A stretch of 25,800 nucleotides of DNA from Pseudomonadota bacterium. GTDB taxonomy: Bacteria > Pseudomonadota > Gammaproteobacteria > Xanthomonadales > Xanthomonadaceae. Position 1 is the first letter of the stretch. Each line of letters starts with the position of its first letter. The translations under genes were made by a program, and so were the position numbers. Under the pieces are notes generated by a model. The model made no database searches, was not told the DNA's origin, and saw nothing but the letters and a program-made list of their open reading frames with translations. Shown here one piece after another: positions 20,508 through 25,800 of the stretch. The stretch lies in NCBI GenBank assembly GCA_023430045.1, contig JAEZCF010000009.1, positions 1 through 25,800 on the forward strand, given 5' to 3'.

Positions 20508-22249
20508 CGTCCTTCCCGTTTCCTGCGTTGGTTTTCCAGCTGGAATTTCGTGCGCAGCAGGTCGCCCGGTGCATCCGGGACCCGTCGCATCCAGGCTTCG
20601 ATCGCCTGCTGCTGTTCGCGCTGCTGCGGTGTAAGGCCATCACCACGTTGTTCCGCGCGCGTGTCGCCCTGCTGGCCCTGCTGCTCGTCCTGCATCGCCT
20701 CCTGCATGCGCTGGCGCTGCTCGGCATCCGCCTGTGCCTGTGCCTTTGGGTCCGGCGGCGGTCGGGTCTGTCCGGTGCCGCTTGCGTCCTGCGATGGCTC
20801 GGCTTTGCCGGCGGCGTCCTGTGCACGCTGCGGTGCTGGTTGTCCCTGCCCCTGCGACGGGGGCGCCTTGCCTGCCCCGCCCTGCGATGGCGAAGGATCC
20901 TTCCTGGTCCCTGGCGGCGGACGGCGCTTGCGTGCCGCCTCCACCACCGCGCGGTTGGCCACCGCATCGGGCATGCCCGGACGGCGGGTCAAGGCATGGT
21001 CGTACGCGTCGATGGCACCGTCGAGATCGCCCTGGCGCGCGCGCGCATTGGCCAGGTTGTACCAGCCTTCAGCGTTGTCGATACCCTCGAAATGACCGGC
21101 CGCCGCAGCGAAATCACCTTCATGGTAAGCACGTACGCCTTGTTCCAGTTGCCGTTGCCGGACCTGGTCGGCGCGCAACCATGGACTTGCACCCTTTGCC
21201 GTCACCGGCGATGGGGACGTGCCCTGCGCGTGCACCGGCGGCGCGGCCGTGAAACCGACCACTCCAAGCACCAGCACCGACATCACGGCGACGCGGCGGC
21301 GGAATGCCAGCAGCGCCAGCAGCATCACCGGCGGCAGCAACCAGTAGCCCTGGTCCAGCCATTGGCGCACGTCGCCACGCTGCTGCTCACCAGCACCACG
21401 GTCGGCGCGCAGCAGGTCCAGCGCGCGCAGGTCGCTGCCGTCGCTGGCGACCGGCTGGTAACGACCACCGCCGGCCGATGCCAGGCGGCGCAGGCTGGCC
21501 TCATCCAGGGCCGCGGTATCAATCTGTCCGCGAGCATCGCGGTATGCCGCGCCCGCGGCGGTGCCAAGACCCAGCACAGATACCTGCATGCCCTGCGATG
21601 CAGCCTGGCGGGCGGCTTCGATCGCTGCTGCGTCGGCCTGGTCACTGAGCAGCAGGATCCGCCCACCGCGCATGCCACTACGCTGCAGCAGCCGGGTCGC
21701 CCAGTCCAGCGCACGGTCGGTACGCTGCCCGTCGGCAGGCATCACCTGGGGCGCCAGCGCGTCCAGATACAGCGCCACATTGGCCACGTCGTCCGTCAGC
21801 GGCGCCACTGTGTAGGCATCGTCGGCATACACCACCAGCGCGACCTGCCCACCTTCGCGCTGCCGCAGCAGGCTGGCCAGCTTGGCGCGCGCCTGCAGCA
21901 GGCGCGACGGCGGAAGGTCGGTGGCGGTGATGCGGGTGGACAGATCCAGCACCAGCACCAGCGGCGACCTGGGCTGCAGCAGCGGCTGAGCCTGCTGCTT
22001 CCAGCCGGGACCGGCCAATGCCAGCACGGCCAGCGCCCATCCCAGCAGCACCAGCCACGGCCAGCGGCGCGCGCCCGTCCGGCCCGCCACCAGCAGGTGC
22101 GGCAGCAGATGCGGATCCACCGCGCGATGCCAGCGCCGTGAATCTCCGGCGCGTCGCCAGCCCCACAGCAGGATCAGCGGCAGCGCGAGCAATGCCCACA
22201 GCGCCTGCGGACGTGCCCAATGGATGGCGGATAGCAGATCCATGTTCAT
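20504..22249 (-). CDS. VWA and TPR domain membrane protein (BatB/BatC fusion)
   Basis: The 581-residue product has two N-terminal transmembrane helices (about 13-30 and 64-81) and a von Willebrand A domain (about 95-270). A further helix pair or a single long span lies at 302-338. TPR-like repeats follow at about 365-440 (GVRAYHEGDFAAAAGHFEGI, then WYNLANARARQGDLDGAIDAY). A Gln/Pro-rich low-complexity stretch (440-550) leads to the conserved-looking tail WMRRVPDAPGDLLRTKF. This joins BatB- and BatC-like parts in one chain. The metal site is degenerate: DLSTR (102-106) replaces DxSxS and SDQAD (202-206) replaces TDG, so metal binding may be weak or lost. The ATG at 22249 overlaps the batA stop as ATGA. 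A start at 22273 is possible but less economical. Confidence 0.88.
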   Translation of the reverse strand: MNMDLLSAIHWARPQALWALLALPLILLWGWRRAGDSRRWHRAVDPHLLPHLLVAGRTGARRWPWLVLLGWALAVLALAGPGWKQQAQPLLQPRSPLVLVLDLSTRITATDLPPSRLLQARAKLASLLRQREGGQVALVVYADDAYTVAPLTDDVANVALYLDALAPQVMPADGQRTDRALDWATRLLQRSGMRGGRILLLSDQADAAAIEAARQAASQGMQVSVLGLGTAAGAAYRDARGQIDTAALDEASLRRLASAGGGRYQPVASDGSDLRALDLLRADRGAGEQQRGDVRQWLDQGYWLLPPVMLLALLAFRRRVAVMSVLVLGVVGFTAAPPVHAQGTSPSPVTAKGASPWLRADQVRQRQLEQGVRAYHEGDFAAAAGHFEGIDNAEGWYNLANARARQGDLDGAIDAYDHALTRRPGMPDAVANRAVVEAARKRRPPPGTRKDPSPSQGGAGKAPPSQGQGQPAPQRAQDAAGKAEPSQDASGTGQTRPPPDPKAQAQADAEQRQRMQEAMQDEQQGQQGDTRAEQRGDGLTPQQREQQQAIEAWMRRVPDAPGDLLRTKFQLENQRRKREGR

Positions 22250-23247
22250 CGCGGCCGCCCCGGCCGCAGCCATGCCAGGGCGCCCAGCAGGAGGGCAAGC
22301 GCCAGCGGCCAGGCATACATCTCGCTGCGCGGGCGCAGCACCGGCCCCCGGCTGGCGATCGGCTCCAGGCGATCCAGTTCGGCATAGATGCCGGCCAGCT
22401 GCCGGGTATCGCGCGCACGGAAGAAACGGCCGCCGGTCTGCGCCGCGATTTTCCCCAGCGTCGCTTCGTCCACCGGATCCTGCGCCTGGCCAACATCGAA
22501 GCCGAACAGCTTCGTACCGCCGTCTCCGCCGAAGGCCACCGTATACACCCGTACCTGTTCGCCGGCCGCCAGCTCGGCCGCACGCAGAGGCGCCAGCACA
22601 CCGGCATTGCTGACCCCGTCGGTCAGCAGCACCAGCACCCGCTGGCCTTCCGGCTGACCGCGCAGGCGTTTCACCGCCAGCGCGATGGCATCGCCGATGG
22701 CGGTTTCACGGCCCGCCAGGCCGACCACCGCATCGCCCAGCTGTTCGCGCACGCTGGCCAGATCGGCGGTGATCGGGGTCAGCGCATAGGCGCGTTCGCC
22801 GAAGACCAGCAGGCCGACGCGGTCACCCGCGCGCCTGTCCAGAAAATCGGCCAGCACCGCCTTGGCTGCCGTCAGTCGCTCGACGACCTGGTCGCCGAGC
22901 ACCATGTCCGGTTCGCTCATGCTGCCGGACACGTCCAGCGCGAGCATCAGCTGGCGTGCCTGGGTGGGCGGGCTTACCGCTTCACCGAGCAGCTGTGGGC
23001 GCGCCAGCGCCACGCACAGGCAACACCATCCCGCCCACAGCAGCACGCGCTGCAACCGCGCGTGGTTCCCGCCCGCGCGACCGGCGATGTCCTGCAGCAC
23101 CTGGGCGGACCACGGCACCTTCAGCGCCGCACCGGCAGGGTCGTCGCGCCGCGGCCACGCGCGCATCAGCCATGGCAGCGGCAGGGCCAGCAGGGCCCAT
23201 GGCCATGCCAGCAGCAGATCGGGCCACGGCCAGCCGGGAAGGCTCAT
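22246..23247 (-). CDS. batA: VWA domain membrane protein (BatA-like)
   Basis: The 333-residue product has two N-terminal transmembrane helices (about 9-28 and 66-84), a VWA domain from about residue 97 to 290, and a C-terminal transmembrane helix (about 308-327). The metal-ion-dependent adhesion site is complete: DVSGS at 105-109, Thr182 in RETAIGDA and Asp210 in LLTDG. This contrasts with the degenerate site of its partner downstream. VWA domains of this group bind partner proteins through a metal and often work with MoxR ATPases. The start at 23247 overlaps the stop of the DUF4381 gene as ATGA and gives a membrane-compatible N-terminus. Upstream starts add an Arg/Gly-rich stretch that is only the DUF4381 gene read in another frame. 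Confidence 0.93.
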   Translation of the reverse strand: MSLPGWPWPDLLLAWPWALLALPLPWLMRAWPRRDDPAGAALKVPWSAQVLQDIAGRAGGNHARLQRVLLWAGWCCLCVALARPQLLGEAVSPPTQARQLMLALDVSGSMSEPDMVLGDQVVERLTAAKAVLADFLDRRAGDRVGLLVFGERAYALTPITADLASVREQLGDAVVGLAGRETAIGDAIALAVKRLRGQPEGQRVLVLLTDGVSNAGVLAPLRAAELAAGEQVRVYTVAFGGDGGTKLFGFDVGQAQDPVDEATLGKIAAQTGGRFFRARDTRQLAGIYAELDRLEPIASRGPVLRPRSEMYAWPLALALLLGALAWLRPGRPR

Positions 23248-23693
23248 CGCGCACGCTCCTGCAGCAGCGCCAGGTAGCGCTTCGCGGCCCATCGCTCCAC
23301 CACCGCCAGTTGCACGGGATCGACATGTGGCTGGTAGGCGCCGTCGCACAGCAGGCTGCGCTGCGCAGGTGTCAGGTTCTCTTCGGGATCGAGCAGCTGC
23401 AGCCAGGCATCGCCTCGCAGCAGCTCGCTGCCGGCACGCTGCCGGCGTGCGGCCCGCCGCAGCAGGGCCGACATCGCCGCAAGCCGCGGCGGACCTTCAC
23501 CGGCCGCGTGCAGTTCCGCGGTGAACTGCCTCTGCCAGGCACGTCGCTGCCGGCGCCGGCGCCAGTACAGCAACAGCGGTATCGCGAGCAGCAGCAGGAA
23601 GGCCGCCGCCAGCGCCCACCAGCCCGGCGCGGGTGGCCACAGGCCAGGTGCCGGCGGCAGGTTGACATCGCGCAACGGCAGCTGCGCAGTCAT
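23244..23693 (-). CDS. DUF4381 domain-containing membrane protein
   Basis: The 149-residue product starts with LRDVNLPP, typical of DUF4381, and has one transmembrane helix (residues about 25-43). A basic stop-transfer segment (YWRRRRQRR) follows, then a cytoplasmic helical domain of about 100 residues. Small proteins of this family sit between the DUF58 and VWA genes in many Bat-type loci. Their role is unknown, but their position suggests a scaffold or adaptor in the complex. Both ends of the gene are ATGA overlaps with its neighbours, which settles the start at 23693 over an upstream in-frame ATG at 23726 that would lie inside the DUF58 gene. Confidence 0.87.
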   Translation of the reverse strand: MTAQLPLRDVNLPPAPGLWPPAPGWWALAAAFLLLLAIPLLLYWRRRRQRRAWQRQFTAELHAAGEGPPRLAAMSALLRRAARRQRAGSELLRGDAWLQLLDPEENLTPAQRSLLCDGAYQPHVDPVQLAVVERWAAKRYLALLQERAR

Positions 23694-24610
23694 GCCGGCA
23701 CCTGCATGGGCACGGGTGCGAGCCATCCGGCGCTGGCGGCATCGGAGGCGATCACATGCACGGCGATACGCCGGGCCGCCAATGTGTCCTGCAGGCGCTG
23801 CAGCGGATCGACGAAGTGCGCCTGCCAGTCGTGGCGCACGCCCGCAGCGCGCAGGTCCAACCGCACGCGTTCCCCCCCGGCGAGGAAGTCGAGTGGTTCT
23901 CCGGGGGGCTCCAGCTCCAGCGGGTCGACCATCAGCAGCAGGTCGATCTCATGGTGCTGGGCCAGTGCCGCCCAGCGGGCGATCGCAATCGACATCGCAC
24001 GTTGCGGGTCGGCCAGCACCAGCAGGCGCGCGCCCGGCCGCAGCACCCGTGCGGCCTGCTGCAGTGCCTGTTCCAGCCCGGCATCATCGGCGGGCGGTCG
24101 CGCATACCAGCGGGTGAGCGCATCCAGCACACGCAGTACGCCGCGGGTCCCGCCCGCCGGTGGAATCGGCGCTTCCAGCGTGCTGCCGCGCAACGCAGCG
24201 ATCCGATCACCGCGGCGCTGCGCCGACCACGCGGCGACGGCGCCCACCCGTGCCGCCTGCACGGACTTGAAGCGCGTGCGGGTGCCGAAATACAGCGCCG
24301 GATCGGTGTCGGCGACGATCAGGCTGACCCGTTCGCGTTCGGCCTGGAACAGCTTGGTATGTGCACGGCCGCTGCGCGCGGTCACCCGCCAGTCGATATG
24401 GCGGGCATCGTCACCTGCGACGTATTCGCGGGATTCGGCGTATTCCATGCCACGCCCACGCAACGCCGACGGCGCCTGTCCGGCGTTGCCGACGCGACCA
24501 CGGCGCGGTGCCGGCGGACGCACGGCACTTCCGCGCAGCGCGACCAGCTCGGCCAGGCTCGGCACCCGGCCATCGCCGTCGCCTGCATGACGGGGATCAC
24601 GGACGGGCAT
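23690..24610 (-). CDS. DUF58 domain-containing protein
   Basis: The 306-residue product contains the DUF58 signature GRGMEYAESREYVAGDDARHIDWRVTARS written here in two parts: GRGMEYAESREY at about residues 52-63, then DDARHIDWRVTAR at about 67-79. A VWA-like fold follows, with LIVADTD (about 97-103) in the place of a MIDAS strand. Some DUF58 proteins carry N-terminal transmembrane helices and this one does not, so it is probably cytoplasmic or peripheral. DUF58 genes nearly always follow a MoxR-type ATPase gene, and the pair is thought to act together in assembling or remodelling a complex. Only five bases separate it from the moxR stop codon. It ends in an ATGA overlap with DUF4381. The biochemical role is unknown. 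Confidence 0.92.
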   Translation of the reverse strand: MPVRDPRHAGDGDGRVPSLAELVALRGSAVRPPAPRRGRVGNAGQAPSALRGRGMEYAESREYVAGDDARHIDWRVTARSGRAHTKLFQAERERVSLIVADTDPALYFGTRTRFKSVQAARVGAVAAWSAQRRGDRIAALRGSTLEAPIPPAGGTRGVLRVLDALTRWYARPPADDAGLEQALQQAARVLRPGARLLVLADPQRAMSIAIARWAALAQHHEIDLLLMVDPLELEPPGEPLDFLAGGERVRLDLRAAGVRHDWQAHFVDPLQRLQDTLAARRIAVHVIASDAASAGWLAPVPMQVPA

Positions 24611-24615
24611 GGTGC

Positions 24616-25644
24616 TCAGGGCGCCGGCACCCGTGCCAGCAACTCCTGCACCAGGCGTTCGCCATCCCAGCCTTCAGCGATGGCCTCATAGCTGGGCAGC
24701 ACGCGATGACGCAGCACGTCGCCGGCAATCGCCCGCACGTCGTCGGGAGTGACGAAATCGCGACCGGCCAGCCAGGCACGCGCACGCGCGCACCGCTCCA
24801 GGGCGATCGAGCCACGCGGGCTTGCGCCCCACGCGATGCGCCGTGCAAGCGCGTCGTCGTAGCGCGCCGGCTCACGCGACGCCAGCACCAGTTCCACCAG
24901 GTAGCGCTCCAGCGCGGGTGCCAGATGCACATCGAGCACCTCACGCCGCGCATCGTAGACATCCTGCAGCGGCATCCGTGGCGGTGCGTCCGGCGGGGCA
25001 TCCAGCGCGCCACGCGCACGCTCGCGCGCCAGCCGCAGGATCTCGGTTTCCGCACCTTCGTCCGGGTAACCGATGCGCACATACATGAGGAAGCGGTCCA
25101 GCTGCGCTTCCGGCAGCGGGAACGTGCCTTCCTGCTCGATCGGGTTCTGGGTGGCCATCACCAGGAACAGCGGCGGCAGCGCATACGTATGGCGGCCGAC
25201 GGTGACCTGGCGTTCGCCCATCGCTTCCAGCAGCGCGGACTGCACCTTGGCCGGCGCCCGGTTGATTTCATCGGCCAGCAGGACCGGGTGGAAGATGGGG
25301 CCAGGTACGAATTCGAAACGACCTTCCTGCGGACGCCAGATTTCGGTGCCGGTCAGGTCGGCGGGCAACAGGTCCGGGGTGAACTGGACGCGTGAGAAAT
25401 CGGCATCGAGGCGACTGGCCAACGCGCGGATGGCGGTGGTCTTGGCCAGCCCCGGGGCGCCTTCGACCAGCAGGTGACCATCGGCGAGAAGTGCGATCAG
25501 CAGGCGTTCCACCAGATCGGCCTGGCCGACGATCTCACTGGACAGCGCGGTGCGCAGGGCCTGGAAATCGTCATGCAGCCGCGAGCGTGCGGGGGTGGGG
25601 AACGCGGGATCGGCAGGGGGAACAGGCGGGATCGATGTCATCAT
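24616..25644 (-). CDS. moxR: MoxR family AAA+ ATPase
   Basis: The 342-residue cytoplasmic product is a MoxR-type AAA+ ATPase, thought to act as a chaperone that remodels or activates VWA-containing partners. Visible motifs are Walker A GAPGLAKT (62-69), Walker B LLADE (122-126), sensor 1 ATQNP (164-168) and the arginine-finger region EAQLDRF (179-185). A C-terminal lid follows with GASPRGSIALERCARA, the usual MoxR sensor 2 block. All are intact. Two adjacent ATG codons (25644 and 25641) could start it, and no good Shine-Dalgarno sequence is visible. A longer frame from a TTG at 25710 adds a charged, non-family leader. It is the first gene of the Bat operon, five bases before the DUF58 gene. 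Confidence 0.95.
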   Translation of the reverse strand: MMTSIPPVPPADPAFPTPARSRLHDDFQALRTALSSEIVGQADLVERLLIALLADGHLLVEGAPGLAKTTAIRALASRLDADFSRVQFTPDLLPADLTGTEIWRPQEGRFEFVPGPIFHPVLLADEINRAPAKVQSALLEAMGERQVTVGRHTYALPPLFLVMATQNPIEQEGTFPLPEAQLDRFLMYVRIGYPDEGAETEILRLARERARGALDAPPDAPPRMPLQDVYDARREVLDVHLAPALERYLVELVLASREPARYDDALARRIAWGASPRGSIALERCARARAWLAGRDFVTPDDVRAIAGDVLRHRVLPSYEAIAEGWDGERLVQELLARVPAP

Positions 25645-25800
25645 GCTTGGACCGGCACCGGTGGATTCCGGTTCCCCATCATCGCAGGCACGCGTATCGC
25701 GTGGGATCAAGATTGCATGAACGAAGCCGTCGAACGGCGGAGCCCCTCGTGGCTGGCAGGCCTGTTCGGGTTGTAGGTGGCCGGGTGATGAGGGTGGGCG
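25645..25800. other. Upstream region of the Bat operon, with a palindrome
   Basis: This right-edge stretch must hold the moxR promoter. I see no good -10/-35 pair. It contains a palindrome CACGCG-TAT-CGCGTG at 25689-25703, about 45 bases before the moxR start, which could be an operator. A plus-strand frame of 19 codons (25717-25776) starts with ATG but has no ribosome binding site and no recognisable product, so I do not call it a gene. The next gene to the right is outside the window. Confidence 0.4.

Noticed and set aside
18801..25644. A novel defence system built from MoxR ATPase and VWA proteins
   Set aside because: MoxR-VWA pairs do occur in some defence contexts, but this locus has DUF58, DUF4381, BatA, BatB/C and BatD in the standard Bat order, and no nuclease or effector gene is included.
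25717..25776. Small plus-strand frame of 19 codons (MNEAVERRSPSW then LAGLFGL)
   Set aside because: It has no ribosome binding site, no recognised homologue and no leader-peptide features such as a run of one amino acid or a following terminator.

Overview
The window looks like an ordinary chromosomal segment of a Stenotrophomonas species, probably of the S. maltophilia complex. It is GC-rich and densely coded. Its intergenic hairpins begin with GTAG, in the style of the SMAG repetitive palindromes known from S. maltophilia, and its protein families are those usual in Xanthomonadaceae. I see no tRNA, rRNA, CRISPR array, prophage, insertion sequence or resistance cassette.

Layout, left to right. 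(1) 218-5440, minus strand: a DUF2339 multi-membrane protein and a DUF3999 exported protein in a two-gene operon, preceded by a periplasmic N-acetylmuramoyl-L-alanine amidase. (2) 5657-8302: glyceraldehyde-3-phosphate dehydrogenase (gap, minus), the outer-membrane channel OmpW (plus, behind a perfect FNR/ANR-type box and closed by a strong terminator) and an aspartate/glutamate racemase family protein (minus). (3) 8432-10061, plus: an exported S1/P1 nuclease, apparently leaderless, followed closely by a persulfide-dioxygenase-like metallo-beta-lactamase-fold protein. (4) 10135-12348, minus: a three-gene regulatory cassette. A BlaI-type repressor precedes an M56 (BlaR1-like) membrane metallopeptidase whose penicillin-sensor domain is replaced by a TonB-type C-terminal domain, and then a lipoprotein with a similar TonB-like domain. 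Two TTAC-N4-GTAA dyads lie directly upstream. (5) 12517-15055, plus: a flavin-reductase-like protein and an acetyl-CoA hydrolase/transferase. (6) 15203-18733, minus: transketolase (tkt) and an SLC1-type dicarboxylate/amino-acid symporter, framed by SMAG repeats. (7) 18801-25644, minus: a complete MoxR-DUF58-DUF4381-VWA-VWA/TPR-BatD operon (Bat/aerotolerance type).

How the genes work together. The Bat operon is the largest functional unit. A cytoplasmic MoxR AAA+ ATPase and a DUF58 protein are encoded ahead of membrane VWA proteins and an exported BatD, and four consecutive gene junctions are ATGA overlaps, so the products are probably made in fixed proportion as one envelope-associated complex. 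The BlaI/M56-TonB/lipoprotein cassette has the architecture of a proteolytic derepression switch, but its input cannot be the usual beta-lactam-acylated domain because that domain is absent. It is the best candidate here for incompletely described biology. gap and tkt are central carbon metabolism genes.

Limits: all family calls rest on reading motifs by eye. Transmembrane spans, promoters and terminators are estimates, and no alignment or search was run.
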